Under the pieces are notes generated by a model. The model was not told the origin of the DNA, ran no database searches, and worked only from the letters and a program-made list of their open reading frames with translations. A DNA stretch of 64,000 nt from Fusibacter sp963666805 (GTDB lineage: Bacteria > Bacillota > Clostridia > Peptostreptococcales > Acidaminobacteraceae). The position numbers were made by a program, and so were the translations under genes. Below, in pieces: positions 33,698 to 42,210 of the stretch; within the stretch, counting starts at the first letter, position 1; each line of letters opens with the position of its first letter. The stretch lies in NCBI GenBank assembly GCA_963666805.2, contig CAXXWR010000006.1, forward strand, positions 1,178,001-1,242,000, read 5' to 3'.

Positions 33698-34528
33698 ATG
33701 GGTATTAAAAAGTTTAAACCGACTTCACCTGCGTTAAGACAAATGACAGTGTCTACTTTTGAAGAAGTTACTAAAAAAACACCAGAGAAGTCACTCGTTG
33801 TAACTGTTAAGAAAAACTCTGGTAGAAATAATCAAGGTAGAATTACTGTTCGTCATAGAGGTGGCGGGGCAACTAAGAAATATAGAATTATTGATTTTAA
33901 AAGATTAAAAGATGATATTCCTGCAAAAGTAACAGCTGTAGAATATGATCCAAATAGAAGTGCTAATATCGCATTATTAGCATATGCTGATGGAGAGAAA
34001 AAATACATTCTTCATCCAGTAGGTTTAAAAGTAGGCGATTCAGTTATTTCTGGTGATAGAGTCGATATCAAACCAGGTAATGCAATGCCGCTTATGAACA
34101 TGCCTGTAGGTACAATTGTTCATAATATTGAAATGAAAGCTGGCAAAGGTGGTCAGTTAGTAAGATCAGCAGGTAACTCGGCTCAATTAATGGCAAAAGA
34201 AGGGAATTACGCATTATTAAGATTACCTTCTGGCGAAATGAGACTTGTTAGAAAAGAATGCAGAGCGACTGTTGGCCAAGTGGGTAATATTGATCATGAA
34301 AATATTACAATTGGTAAAGCTGGACGTAAAAGACATATGGGAATCAGACCTACAGTAAGAGGTTCTGTAATGAACCCTAACGATCACCCTCATGGTGGTG
34401 GTGAAGGTAGAGCACCTGTTGGTCGTCCAAGTCCAATGACTCCTTGGGGTAAACCTGCACTTGGTTACAAAACAAGAAAGAAAAACAAACATTCTGATAA
34501 ATATATTGTTTCTAAGAGAAAGAAATAA
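33698..34528 (+). CDS. rplB: 50S ribosomal protein L2
   Basis: L2 is essential for subunit joining and peptidyl transfer. The 276-residue protein begins GIKKFKPTSPALRQMTVSTF. The C-terminal part has the invariant MNPNDHPHGGGEGRAPVG segment, with the conserved histidine, and ends in a basic tail. AAGGAGG precedes the ATG. Length is typical. Confidence 0.98.
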   Translation: MGIKKFKPTSPALRQMTVSTFEEVTKKTPEKSLVVTVKKNSGRNNQGRITVRHRGGGATKKYRIIDFKRLKDDIPAKVTAVEYDPNRSANIALLAYADGEKKYILHPVGLKVGDSVISGDRVDIKPGNAMPLMNMPVGTIVHNIEMKAGKGGQLVRSAGNSAQLMAKEGNYALLRLPSGEMRLVRKECRATVGQVGNIDHENITIGKAGRKRHMGIRPTVRGSVMNPNDHPHGGGEGRAPVGRPSPMTPWGKPALGYKTRKKNKHSDKYIVSKRKK

Positions 34529-34560
34529 TAAGTTCTGTATAATGGAAGGAGGACAAAAAC

Positions 34561-34833
34561 ATGGGAAGATCTCTTAAAAAAGGACCTTTTGTCCACAAGG
34601 GACTTATGAAGAAAATCGAAGAGATGAATGCGAATAATGAGAAAAGAGTTGTAAAGACTTGGTCAAGATCTTCAACTATTTTCCCACAAATGATTGGTCA
34701 TACAATTGCTGTTCATGATGGAAGAAAACATATTCCAGTTTACATTACTGAAGATATGATCGGTCATAAACTTGGTGAATTCTCACCAACAAGAACATTC
34801 AGAGGTCATGCGGCAGATAAGAAAAGTAAATAA
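34561..34833 (+). CDS. rpsS: 30S ribosomal protein S19
   Basis: S19 pairs with S13 in the 30S head. The 90-residue product begins GRSLKKGPFVHKGLMKK and contains KTWSRSSTIFPQMIGHTIAV and the conserved GEFSPTRTFRGH. AAGGAGG precedes the ATG. The order rplB-rpsS-rplV is the universal S10-operon order. Confidence 0.97.
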   Translation: MGRSLKKGPFVHKGLMKKIEEMNANNEKRVVKTWSRSSTIFPQMIGHTIAVHDGRKHIPVYITEDMIGHKLGEFSPTRTFRGHAADKKSK

Positions 34834-34861
34834 ATTATAAATCCGAAAGGAGGAACTTAGA

Positions 34862-35197
34862 ATGGAAGCAAGAGCGGTAGCTAAACACGTTAGAATTTCT
34901 CCTCGTAAAATGAAGCCAATTGCTGATTTAGTAAGAGGTAAAAGTGTTAAAGATGCACAAGCTATTCTAAAATTTACACCTAGAAAAGGTGCTGAAATAT
35001 TCTTAAAAGTATTAAACTCAGCAGTAGCAAATGCTGAAAACAATCATCATATGGACGTAGATTCATTGATAGTAAAAGAAATTTATGCTAATCAAGGCCC
35101 TACACTTAAAAGATGGAATGCTGGATCAATGGGAAGAGCAAATCCTATTTTAAGAAGATCTAGTCACGTTGGCGTTGTAGTAGCTGAACAAGAGTAA
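34862..35197 (+). CDS. rplV: 50S ribosomal protein L22
   Basis: L22 forms, with L4, the narrow part of the exit tunnel. The 111-residue protein begins EARAVAKHVRISPRKMKPIA. The beta-hairpin region GPTLKRWNAGSMGRANPILR is present and lacks the deletions known from macrolide-resistant strains. AAAGGAGG precedes the ATG. The rpsC gene follows after 15 bases. Confidence 0.97.
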   Translation: MEARAVAKHVRISPRKMKPIADLVRGKSVKDAQAILKFTPRKGAEIFLKVLNSAVANAENNHHMDVDSLIVKEIYANQGPTLKRWNAGSMGRANPILRRSSHVGVVVAEQE

Positions 35198-35212
35198 AGG
35201 AGGGTACACTGA

Positions 35213-35968
35213 ATGGGTCAAAAAGTTAGCCCACACGGACTCAGAGTTGGAGTTATCAAGGATTGGGACTCGAAGTGGTATGCAAACAAGAAAAATTTCG
35301 CTGGTTTATTATATGAAGATCACGAAATTAGAAAACACATAAAATCAAGACTTTATACAGCTGGTATTTCTAGAATTTATATTGATAGAGCTGCTAATGA
35401 TAAAGTTCGCATTAACATTTTTACTGCTAAACCAGGTATGGTTGTAGGTAAAGGTGGAGAAAATATCAAAGTGTTAAGACAAGAATTAGAAAAATTAACT
35501 AAGAAATCTATTCAATTAGATATTTCAGAAGTTGATAACATTGATTTAGATGCACAATTAGTTGCTGAAAATGTTGCTTTCTCATTAGAAAGAAGAGTTT
35601 CTTTCAGAAGAGCAATGAAACAAGTAATGGGTCGTGCAATGAGATCAGGTGCAGAAGGTATTAAAGTTCAAACTGCTGGTCGTTTAGGCGGTGCTGAAAT
35701 GGCAAGAACTGAAGGATATTCTGAAGGTAATGTACCACTTTCTACTTTAAGAGCTGACATTGATTATGGTTTTGCTGAAGCGGATACAACTTATGGTAAA
35801 ATTGGTGTTAAAGTTTGGATTAACAAAGGCCAAGTATTACCAAGTGTTTCTGAAGAAACAAGATTAAGAAGAAAAGAAGCTAGAAAACAATCAGATAGAA
35901 AACCTGGAAGAAACAACAGAAATAACAGAAATAACAGAGGCCCTAGAAAGCCAAGAAATGACAATTAA
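35213..35968 (+). CDS. rpsC: 30S ribosomal protein S3
   Basis: S3 lies at the mRNA entry and contributes helicase activity. In the 251 residues, the N-terminal KH domain has the GxxG-type loop VVGKGGENIKVL (about 80-91). The C-terminal domain carries AEMARTEGYSEGNVPLSTLRA in two pieces. The protein ends with an unusually basic Arg/Asn-rich tail (NNRNNRNNRGPRKPRN), about 30 residues longer than the minimal S3. GGAGGG precedes the ATG. Confidence 0.97.
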   Translation: MGQKVSPHGLRVGVIKDWDSKWYANKKNFAGLLYEDHEIRKHIKSRLYTAGISRIYIDRAANDKVRINIFTAKPGMVVGKGGENIKVLRQELEKLTKKSIQLDISEVDNIDLDAQLVAENVAFSLERRVSFRRAMKQVMGRAMRSGAEGIKVQTAGRLGGAEMARTEGYSEGNVPLSTLRADIDYGFAEADTTYGKIGVKVWINKGQVLPSVSEETRLRRKEARKQSDRKPGRNNRNNRNNRGPRKPRNDN

Positions 35969-35997
35969 TTAGAGTTTTGTGAAAGGAGGCAATGACC

Positions 35998-36429
35998 ATG
36001 TTAATGCCGAAAAGAGTAAAACGCCGTAGAGTTCATAGAGGTAGAATGACAGGTACTGCTCAAAAAGGTAACACTGTGACTTACGGTGATTACGGTTTGG
36101 TTGCTTTAGAATCTGCTTGGGTAACATCAAATCAAATAGAAGCAGCCAGAATTGCTATTAATAGAAAAATGAAGAGAACAGGAAAAGTATGGATTAAAAT
36201 TTTCCCTCATAAACCTGTTACTCAAAAACCTGCTGAAACACGTATGGGTGCTGGTAAAGGTTCACCTGAATACTGGGTAGCAGTAGTTAAACCAGGTAGA
36301 GTGATGTTTGAACTTTCTGGTGTAGATGAAGAATTAGCAAGAGAAGCAATGAGACTTGCTGCAAATAAATTACCAATCAAGTGTAAATTCGTTAAAAAAG
36401 AAGACACTATCGAAAAGGGTGGTGAATAA
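35998..36429 (+). CDS. rplP: 50S ribosomal protein L16
   Basis: L16 organises the A-site region of the large subunit. The 143-residue protein begins MLMPKRVKRRRVHRGRMTG. The ATG at 35998 sits eight bases from AAAGGAGG, while the ATG at 35992 is only two away. ARIAINRKMKRTGKVWIKIF and GKGSPEYWVAVVKPGRVMFE are family motifs. The rpmC TTG start lies one base after the stop. Confidence 0.97.
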   Translation: MLMPKRVKRRRVHRGRMTGTAQKGNTVTYGDYGLVALESAWVTSNQIEAARIAINRKMKRTGKVWIKIFPHKPVTQKPAETRMGAGKGSPEYWVAVVKPGRVMFELSGVDEELAREAMRLAANKLPIKCKFVKKEDTIEKGGE

Positions 36430-36430
36430 G

Positions 36431-36625
36431 TTGAAAGCAAATAAAACAAGAGAAATGACTACGCAAGAATTAAGCGAAAAAGTATTAGAACTTAAAAACG
36501 AGCTCTTCAACTTAAGATTCCAATTGGCAACAGGGCAATTAGACAACCCACTAAAAATCAAAGCGGTTAAAAAAGACATTGCTCGTGTTAAAACGATCTT
36601 AAGAGAGAGAGAGTTACAAGCATAA
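36431..36625 (+). CDS. rpmC: 50S ribosomal protein L29
   Basis: L29 sits at the tunnel exit beside L23. The 64-residue protein starts at TTG 36431 (KANKTREMTTQELSEKVLEL), one base after rplP, with GGTGGTG upstream inside rplP. ELKNELFNLRFQLATGQLDN is the family core. An ATG further upstream in the same frame lies inside rplP and would add 25 unrelated residues. Confidence 0.95.
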   Translation: MKANKTREMTTQELSEKVLELKNELFNLRFQLATGQLDNPLKIKAVKKDIARVKTILRERELQA

Positions 36626-36642
36626 GCGGAGGAGGTTACGCT

Positions 36643-36897
36643 GTGGAAAGAGGCAATAGAAAAGTAAGAATCGGATACGTAACAAGCGATAAAATGGACA
36701 AAACAATCGTTGTATCGACAGAAGACTTCGTACGTCATCCACTTTACAGTAAAAGAGTAAAACGTACTAAAAAATATAAAGCACATGATGAAAACAATCA
36801 ATGTGGTATAGGTGATAAAGTAAGAATTATGGAAACTAGACCACTTAGCAAAGATAAAAGATGGAGACTAGTTGAAATCGTAGAGAAAGCTAAATAA
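36643..36897 (+). CDS. rpsQ: 30S ribosomal protein S17
   Basis: S17 is a primary 16S rRNA-binding protein. The 84-residue product starts at GTG after GGAGGAGG. It shows RKVRIGYVTSDKMDKTIVVS, YSKRVKRTKKYKAHDE and the C-terminal RIMETRPLSKDKRWRLVEI. The rplN start lies 25 bases downstream. Confidence 0.97.
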   Translation: MERGNRKVRIGYVTSDKMDKTIVVSTEDFVRHPLYSKRVKRTKKYKAHDENNQCGIGDKVRIMETRPLSKDKRWRLVEIVEKAK

Positions 36898-36921
36898 TTT
36901 AGCTGAAAGGAGGAAAAAAGC

Positions 36922-37290
36922 ATGATCCAAAACGAAACTCGTTTAAAAGTTGCTGATAACTCTGGTGCGAAAGAGATACTTTGTATCCGTGTATTAGGTG
37001 GTTCAAAGAGAAAATACGGTAATATCGGAGATGTAATAGTAGCTAGTGTTAAAAATGCAACACCTGGTGGAGTTGTCAAGAAAGGTGATGTTGTTAAAGC
37101 AGTTATCGTGAGAAGCAACTATGGTATCAGAAGACCAGACGGTAGTTATTTAAAATTTGATGAAAACGCTGCAGTTATCATAAAAGATGATTTATCTCCA
37201 GTAGGAACTCGTATCTTCGGACCAGTTGCTAGAGAGTTAAGAGATAAGAAATTTATGAAAATCGTTTCTCTAGCTCCAGAAGTTCTTTAA
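36922..37290 (+). CDS. rplN: 50S ribosomal protein L14
   Basis: L14 faces the subunit interface and binds the silencing factor RsfS. The 122 residues begin MIQNETRLKVADNSGAKEIL and contain VKKGDVVKAVIVR and the late GPVARELRDKKFMKIVSLAPEVL in two runs. AAAGGAGG precedes the ATG. Length is invariant in bacteria and matches. Confidence 0.98.
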   Translation: MIQNETRLKVADNSGAKEILCIRVLGGSKRKYGNIGDVIVASVKNATPGGVVKKGDVVKAVIVRSNYGIRRPDGSYLKFDENAAVIIKDDLSPVGTRIFGPVARELRDKKFMKIVSLAPEVL

Positions 37291-37307
37291 ACTTAGGAGG
37301 TGTAGTA

Positions 37308-37619
37308 ATGCATATTAAAAAAGGCGATACAGTGATCGTAATTGCTGGTAAAGATAAAGGTAAAAAAGGAAAAGTATTAAGTACTAATCCTAAAACACAA
37401 AGAGTTATCATTGAAAATGTTAATATGGTAACTAAACATCAAAAACCATCTGTAAAAGTGCAACAAGGTGGAAGAATCCACATGGAAGCACCTGTACATG
37501 TTTCAAATGTTCAATTGTTTGATGCCAAAGCTAAAGCAGGCACTCGTATTAAAATGAAAACATTAGAAGATGGTAAAAAAGTTAGAGTATCAGTAAAAAC
37601 AGGTGAAGTAATAGACTAA
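37308..37619 (+). CDS. rplX: 50S ribosomal protein L24
   Basis: L24 initiates large-subunit assembly and contains a KOW motif, seen here as KKGDTVIVIAGKDKGKKGKV (residues 4-23). The rest (NVNMVTKHQKPSVKVQQGG, then a short basic C-terminal region) fits the family at 103 residues. It starts 17 bases after rplN with AGGAGGTG. Confidence 0.97.
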   Translation: MHIKKGDTVIVIAGKDKGKKGKVLSTNPKTQRVIIENVNMVTKHQKPSVKVQQGGRIHMEAPVHVSNVQLFDAKAKAGTRIKMKTLEDGKKVRVSVKTGEVID

Positions 37620-37646
37620 ACCTAGTCAGAAAGGAGGTTAATTCTC

Positions 37647-38186
37647 GTGGCAAGATTTAGAGATAAATATAATAACGAAGTTGCTAAAGCATTAATGGAA
37701 AAATTTAAATATGAAAATGTGATGCAAATTCCTAAAATAGAAAAAGTCGTGATTAATATGGGTCTTGGAGACGGTAAAGATAACCCTAAAATCATTAAAG
37801 CTGCAGTTGACGAACTTGCAATTATAGCTGGACAAGCACCAGTTGTAACGAAAGCTAAAAAATCAGTTGCGAACTTTAAAGTAAGAGAAGGCATGAGCGT
37901 TGGCGCGAAAGTAACACTTCGAGGAGAAAGAATGTATGAATTTATGGATAGATTCATTTCAATCGCTCTTCCTAGAGTAAGAGACTTCAGAGGTGTTAAT
38001 CCTAATTCATTTGATGGAAGAGGAAATTATACTTTAGGCATTAAAGAACAATTAATTTTCCCTGAAATCAATTTTGATCAAGTTGATACCGTAAGAGGTA
38101 TGGATATTTCTTTCGTTACTACTGCTAAAACTGATGAAGAGGCAAGAGAATTATTAAAATTAATGGGAATGCCATTTAGCAAGTAA
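37647..38186 (+). CDS. rplE: 50S ribosomal protein L5
   Basis: L5 binds 5S rRNA and contacts P-site tRNA. The 179-residue protein begins at GTG (ARFRDKYNNEVAKALMEKF) after AAAGGAGG. IEKVVINMGLGDGKDN, KKSVANFKVREGMSVGAKVT and the C-terminal GMDISFVTTAKTDEEARELL are family motifs. The next gene, for zinc-type S14, follows after 12 bases. Confidence 0.98.
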   Translation: MARFRDKYNNEVAKALMEKFKYENVMQIPKIEKVVINMGLGDGKDNPKIIKAAVDELAIIAGQAPVVTKAKKSVANFKVREGMSVGAKVTLRGERMYEFMDRFISIALPRVRDFRGVNPNSFDGRGNYTLGIKEQLIFPEINFDQVDTVRGMDISFVTTAKTDEEARELLKLMGMPFSK

Positions 38187-38198
38187 GGAGGGATTACA

Positions 38199-38384
38199 GT
38201 GGCTAAAAAGTCCATGAAAGTTAAACAAGCTAGGAAACAAAAGTATTCAACAAGAGAATATAATAGATGTAACATCTGTGGAAGACCACATGCTTATTTA
38301 AGAAAATATGGAATTTGTCGTATCTGTTTTAGAGAATTAGCATACAAAGGACAAATCCCTGGCGTTAGAAAAGCAAGCTGGTAG
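38199..38384 (+). CDS. rpsZ: 30S ribosomal protein S14, zinc-binding type
   Basis: A 61-residue short S14 that begins at GTG after AAGGAGGG. The zinc ligands appear as CNICGRPHAYLRKYGICRIC (residues 25-44), the C+ form. RELAYKGQIPGVRKASW is the normal C terminus. No zinc-free paralogue is in the window. Confidence 0.97.
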   Translation: MAKKSMKVKQARKQKYSTREYNRCNICGRPHAYLRKYGICRICFRELAYKGQIPGVRKASW

Positions 38385-38408
38385 AAATTCGGAAGGAGGT
38401 AATTACTC

Positions 38409-38810
38409 ATGGCTATGACTACAGATCCAATTGCTGATTTATTGACACGTGTTAGAAATGCAAATACTGTAAAACACACATCAGTAGATGTACCAGCATC
38501 TAATATGAAAAAACAAATCGTTGGGATTTTATTAGAAGAAGGATATATTAAAAGTTTTGATGTAATTGACGATGGTAAACAAGGAATCATCAGAATAGAA
38601 TTAAAGTACGGACAGGGCAAAGAGCGTGTTATCACTGGTCTTAAGAGAATTTCTAAACCAGGACTTAGAGTATACGCTAAAAAAACTGATGTACCTAAAG
38701 TACTTGGTGGTTTAGGAGTAGCAATTATTTCTACTTCAAACGGTATTATCACTGACAGAGAAGCGAGAAAGCTTGGTGTTGGTGGAGAAGTAATTTGTTA
38801 CGTATGGTAA
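38409..38810 (+). CDS. rpsH: 30S ribosomal protein S8
   Basis: S8 is a central 16S rRNA-binding protein and the translational repressor of the spc operon in Escherichia coli. The 133 residues start AMTTDPIADLLTRVRNANTV. The RNA-binding C-terminal part has VPKVLGGLGVAIISTSNGII and ends GGEVICYVW. GGAGG precedes the ATG. Confidence 0.98.
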   Translation: MAMTTDPIADLLTRVRNANTVKHTSVDVPASNMKKQIVGILLEEGYIKSFDVIDDGKQGIIRIELKYGQGKERVITGLKRISKPGLRVYAKKTDVPKVLGGLGVAIISTSNGIITDREARKLGVGGEVICYVW

Positions 38811-38835
38811 TAAAGATTAACTAGGAGGTGTGACA

Positions 38836-39378
38836 ATGTCGAGAGTAGGTAAGTTGCCTATTACAATGCCTCAAGGAGTAACTGTAGCTGTTTCAGAAGA
38901 AAATTTAGTAACAGTTAAAGGTCCTCTAGGAGAATTGTCAGAGCAAATAGACAAAGACATTAAAATTGAAATTGATGGTGAAACTTTAAAAGTAGTAAGA
39001 CCATCTGACAATAAAAGACACAGAGCGTTACATGGATTATCAAGAGCACTTATCAACAACATGGTAATTGGTGTAACTAAAGGATTTGAAAGAAAATTAC
39101 AAATTGTAGGTGTAGGTTACAGAGCAACTAAAAAAGGTAAAAACCTAGATTTACAATTAGGTCATTCTCATCCAGTTGTTATGGAAGATCCAGAAGGAAT
39201 AACAACAGAAGTGCCAACTCAAACTGAAATTATCGTTAAAGGTATCAACAAACAACAAGTTGGTAACTATGCGTCTAAAATCAGAGGATGGAGACCACCA
39301 GAACCTTATAAAGGTAAGGGTGTTCGCTATGCTGATGAACATGTAAGACGTAAAGAAGGTAAAACAGGTAAAAAATAA
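38836..39378 (+). CDS. rplF: 50S ribosomal protein L6
   Basis: L6 lies near the sarcin-ricin loop. The 180-residue protein begins SRVGKLPITMPQGVTVAVSE at the ATG 38836, six bases after TAGGAGGTG (the GTG at 38830 overlaps that site). The duplicated fold is complete: RALINNMVIGVTKGFERKLQ in the first half and PEPYKGKGVRYADEHVRRKE at the end. Confidence 0.97.
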   Translation: MSRVGKLPITMPQGVTVAVSEENLVTVKGPLGELSEQIDKDIKIEIDGETLKVVRPSDNKRHRALHGLSRALINNMVIGVTKGFERKLQIVGVGYRATKKGKNLDLQLGHSHPVVMEDPEGITTEVPTQTEIIVKGINKQQVGNYASKIRGWRPPEPYKGKGVRYADEHVRRKEGKTGKK

Positions 39379-39400
39379 TAAGAAGGGAGTGGCATAACAC

Positions 39401-39760
39401 ATGGCAAGTAAAAATGTAAATAGAAAAGCGCGTCACATGAGAGTTCGTAAAAAAATCTCTGGAACTGCTGAAAAGCCAAGACTAAACGTATTTAGATCAA
39501 ACGCTAACATCTATGCACAAATTATTGATGATGTAGCTGGTAATACTTTAGTTGCTGCTTCTAGCCTTGAAAGCGCTGTTAAAGATAATGCATCTTCAAC
39601 AGGTAATAAAGATGCTGCTAAATTAGTGGGTGAATTACTCGCTAAAAAAGCACTCGAAAAAGGAATTGAAGACGTAGTATTTGATAGAGGTGGATACATC
39701 TATCACGGCAGAGTAAAAGAGCTTGCTGAAGGCGCTAGATCTGCTGGCTTAAAATTCTAA
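39401..39760 (+). CDS. rplR: 50S ribosomal protein L18
   Basis: L18 binds 5S rRNA together with L5. The 119-residue product shows the basic start (KNVNRKARHMRVRKKISGTA), RPRLNVFRSN-like KPRLNVFRSNANIYAQIIDD and the C-terminal FDRGGYIYHGRVKELAEGAR. It lies between rplF and rpsE in the standard order, 22 bases after rplF. Confidence 0.97.
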   Translation: MASKNVNRKARHMRVRKKISGTAEKPRLNVFRSNANIYAQIIDDVAGNTLVAASSLESAVKDNASSTGNKDAAKLVGELLAKKALEKGIEDVVFDRGGYIYHGRVKELAEGARSAGLKF

Positions 39761-39775
39761 ATAGGAGGTATAAAG

Positions 39776-40282
39776 ATGAGTCGTCAATTGATTGATGCTA
39801 GTAAGTTAGACCTCAAAGAACAGGTTATTAATATAAATCGTGTTACGAAGGTTGTTAAAGGTGGTAGAAACTTTAGATTCAGTGCTCTTGTAGTTGTTGG
39901 AGATGAAAATGGCCACGTTGGTATAGGAACTGGTAAAGCGAAAGAAGTACCAGAAGCTATTACTAAAGCAGTAGAAAATGCTAAAAAACATTTAGTAGAA
40001 GTTCCAAGAGTAGGAACAACAATTCCTCATAACATTGATGGTCATTACGGCGGTGGTGCAGTTAGACTTATGACAGCTGCACAAGGTACTGGTGTAATCG
40101 CAGGTGGTCCTGTTCGTGCGGTATTAGAACTTGCAGGAATAAAAGACGTTAGAGCAAAATCATTAGGAAGTAACAACCCTAGAAATATGGTTAATGCAAC
40201 TTTAGAAGGTCTTACAAATCTTAAAACTGCTGAATCAGTAGCAAAATTAAGAGGTAAGACAGTAGAAGAAATATTAGGTTAG
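39776..40282 (+). CDS. rpsE: 30S ribosomal protein S5
   Basis: S5 takes part in decoding fidelity and mRNA unwinding. The 168 residues include the double-stranded RNA-binding fold (INRVTKVVKGGRNFRFSALV, residues 20-39, then GDENGHVGIGTGKAKEVPEA). The C-terminal domain has AGGPVRAVLELAGIKDVRAKSLGSNNP in two pieces. Residues linked to spectinomycin resistance (VVKGGR) look wild type. AGGAGG precedes the ATG. Confidence 0.97.
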   Translation: MSRQLIDASKLDLKEQVININRVTKVVKGGRNFRFSALVVVGDENGHVGIGTGKAKEVPEAITKAVENAKKHLVEVPRVGTTIPHNIDGHYGGGAVRLMTAAQGTGVIAGGPVRAVLELAGIKDVRAKSLGSNNPRNMVNATLEGLTNLKTAESVAKLRGKTVEEILG

Positions 40283-40294
40283 GGGGTACGAACC

Positions 40295-40471
40295 TTGGCT
40301 ACAATAAAAGTTAAGTTAGTAAAAAGTACAATTGGTGTATTACCAAAACACAAAAAAACGGTTGAAGCTTTAGGCCTTAGAAAAATAGGTCAAGTGGTAG
40401 AAAAACAAGATAATCCTCAAATGAGAGGTATGGTTAATCAAGTTAGTCACTTAGTTAAAATCGTAGAGTAA
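40295..40471 (+). CDS. rpmD: 50S ribosomal protein L30
   Basis: A 58-codon gene starting with TTG at 40295 and ending TAA at 40471, after GGGGG in its upstream region. The product begins ATIKVKLVKSTIGVLPKHKK and contains TVEALGLRKIGQVVEKQDNP, the typical L30 sequence. It lies 12 bases after rpsE and 20 before rplO, as in other Firmicutes. Confidence 0.94.
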   Translation: MATIKVKLVKSTIGVLPKHKKTVEALGLRKIGQVVEKQDNPQMRGMVNQVSHLVKIVE

Positions 40472-40491
40472 TCATATAAGGAGGTGTGACC

Positions 40492-40932
40492 ATGAGACTT
40501 CATGATTTAAGACCAGCAGAAGGTTCTACTAAATCAAGAAAAAGAGTTGGTAGAGGTACTGGTTCTGGACTAGGAACAACTGCTGGACGCGGTATGAATG
40601 GTCAAAATTCACGTTCGGGTGGCGGGGTAAGACCTGGCTTTGAAGGTGGACAAATGCCATTGTTTAGAAGAATCCCAAAAAGAGGATTCAACAATAAATT
40701 TAAAAAAGAATGGACTATCATCAATGTTGAAACATTAAACTGCTTTGAAGATGGTACAGAAATTACGCCAGAATTATTATTAGAAACAGGCGTAGTAAAT
40801 AAAATCAATTACGGGTTAAAAGTATTAGGCGATGGAGAATTGAATAAAAAGCTTGTAATTAAAGCGAATAAATTCACTCAGTCAGCGATAACTAAAATTG
40901 AAGCTGCTGGAGGAAAGGCAGAGGTGATTTAA
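40492..40932 (+). CDS. rplO: 50S ribosomal protein L15
   Basis: L15 joins late in large-subunit assembly. The 146-residue protein starts MRLHDLRPAEGSTKSRKRVG at 40492, six bases after GGAGGTG. The glycine- and arginine-rich segment (RGTGSGLGTTAGRGMNGQNS, GVRPGFEGGQMPLFRRIPKR) is diagnostic. Its stop directly abuts the secY TTG codon, so secY translation is coupled. Confidence 0.97.
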   Translation: MRLHDLRPAEGSTKSRKRVGRGTGSGLGTTAGRGMNGQNSRSGGGVRPGFEGGQMPLFRRIPKRGFNNKFKKEWTIINVETLNCFEDGTEITPELLLETGVVNKINYGLKVLGDGELNKKLVIKANKFTQSAITKIEAAGGKAEVI

Positions 40933-42198
40933 TTGTTTTCTACACTTAGAAACGCTTGGAAAATTCCAGATCTGAGAAAAAAAATCCTGTATACAATTTT
41001 AATGATTGCCATTTTCAGATTAGGATCTGCAGTACCTGTACCTGGAATTGATAGCAAGGCTCTTGCTGATGCTTTTTCAAATTCAGAAGATGGCTTTTTA
41101 GGTCTTTTCAACTTAATGAGTGGTGGTAACTTTAAGACATTTACCATCTTTGCATTGGGGATTAGCCCTTATATTACAGCCTCAATCATCTTAAACCTTT
41201 TACAAATCGCTTTTCCTGCTCTTGAAGCATTAGCAAGAGAAGGCGAAGAAGGCAGAAAGAAAATTGTAAGATACACTAGATATTTGACAGTTGGTTTAGC
41301 ACTTATCCAAGGAATCGGATTTAGTTTAGGTTATTTCCAAAGATTTTTTATAAATCCTGGTACTTGGTCTGTATTCTTGGCGGTGCTTGTATTAACTGCC
41401 GGAACAGCGTTTTTAATGTACTTGGGTGAAAAAATCACTGAAAACGGTATTGGTAATGGTATGTCACTCTTTATTTTTGCAGGTATTATCGCAAGAATTC
41501 CTGCTTCAGCATTTAGAACATTGACTAATATTAGAATCGGACAAGTAAGTGTTTTGCAATTCGCAATCTTCTTAATTGTTGCAGTTGTAATCATCATGGG
41601 CGTTATTTTTATCCAACAAGGACAAAGAAAAATCCCAGTTCAATACGCAAAACGTATGGTTGGTAGAAAGATGTATGGGGGGCAAACAACTCATATACCT
41701 CTTAAAGTTAACCAAGCAGGTGTAATCCCGGTTATCTTTGCTATTTCGATATTGATCTTCCCAATGACAATCGCAGCATTTGTTCCCAATAGTGGATATG
41801 CAGAGTTCATTAACAAATGGTTTGTATCAACATCAATTCTTTATAATGTATTCTATGCATTGATGATTTTCGGATTCACTTATTTCTACACAAACATTAC
41901 TTTTAATCCAATTGAAGTAGCTGATAGACTTAAAACGAATGGCGGATTTATTCCAGGTATTCGTCCAGGTCGCCCAACAGCAGAATATTTAAGTAGATCA
42001 CTTAATAAAATTACAGTTGTAGGTGCTTTATTCTTAGTTGTTATTGCAATCTTACCGAATGTAATGGGTGCAGTTACTAAGACAAACTTTGCTTTTGGTG
42101 GTACTTCGTTACTCATCATGGTATCCGTATCGCTAGAAACAATGAAACAAATTGAGTCTCAAATGTTAATGAGACACTATGAAGGTTTCTTAAGCTAG
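40933..42198 (+). CDS. secY: Preprotein translocase subunit SecY
   Basis: SecY forms the protein-conducting channel. The 421-residue product has ten predicted membrane helices. The plug and early helix region reads RLGSAVPVPGIDSKAL, and LGISPYITASIILNLLQ and the cytoplasmic loop QQGQRKIPVQYAKRMVGRKM follow. The C-terminal IRPGRPTAEYL segment contacts SecA and the ribosome. It starts at TTG right after rplO with AGGTG inside rplO, and adk follows 12 bases on. Confidence 0.97.
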   Translation: MFSTLRNAWKIPDLRKKILYTILMIAIFRLGSAVPVPGIDSKALADAFSNSEDGFLGLFNLMSGGNFKTFTIFALGISPYITASIILNLLQIAFPALEALAREGEEGRKKIVRYTRYLTVGLALIQGIGFSLGYFQRFFINPGTWSVFLAVLVLTAGTAFLMYLGEKITENGIGNGMSLFIFAGIIARIPASAFRTLTNIRIGQVSVLQFAIFLIVAVVIIMGVIFIQQGQRKIPVQYAKRMVGRKMYGGQTTHIPLKVNQAGVIPVIFAISILIFPMTIAAFVPNSGYAEFINKWFVSTSILYNVFYALMIFGFTYFYTNITFNPIEVADRLKTNGGFIPGIRPGRPTAEYLSRSLNKITVVGALFLVVIAILPNVMGAVTKTNFAFGGTSLLIMVSVSLETMKQIESQMLMRHYEGFLS

Positions 42199-42210
42199 GA
42201 GGCGGACAAA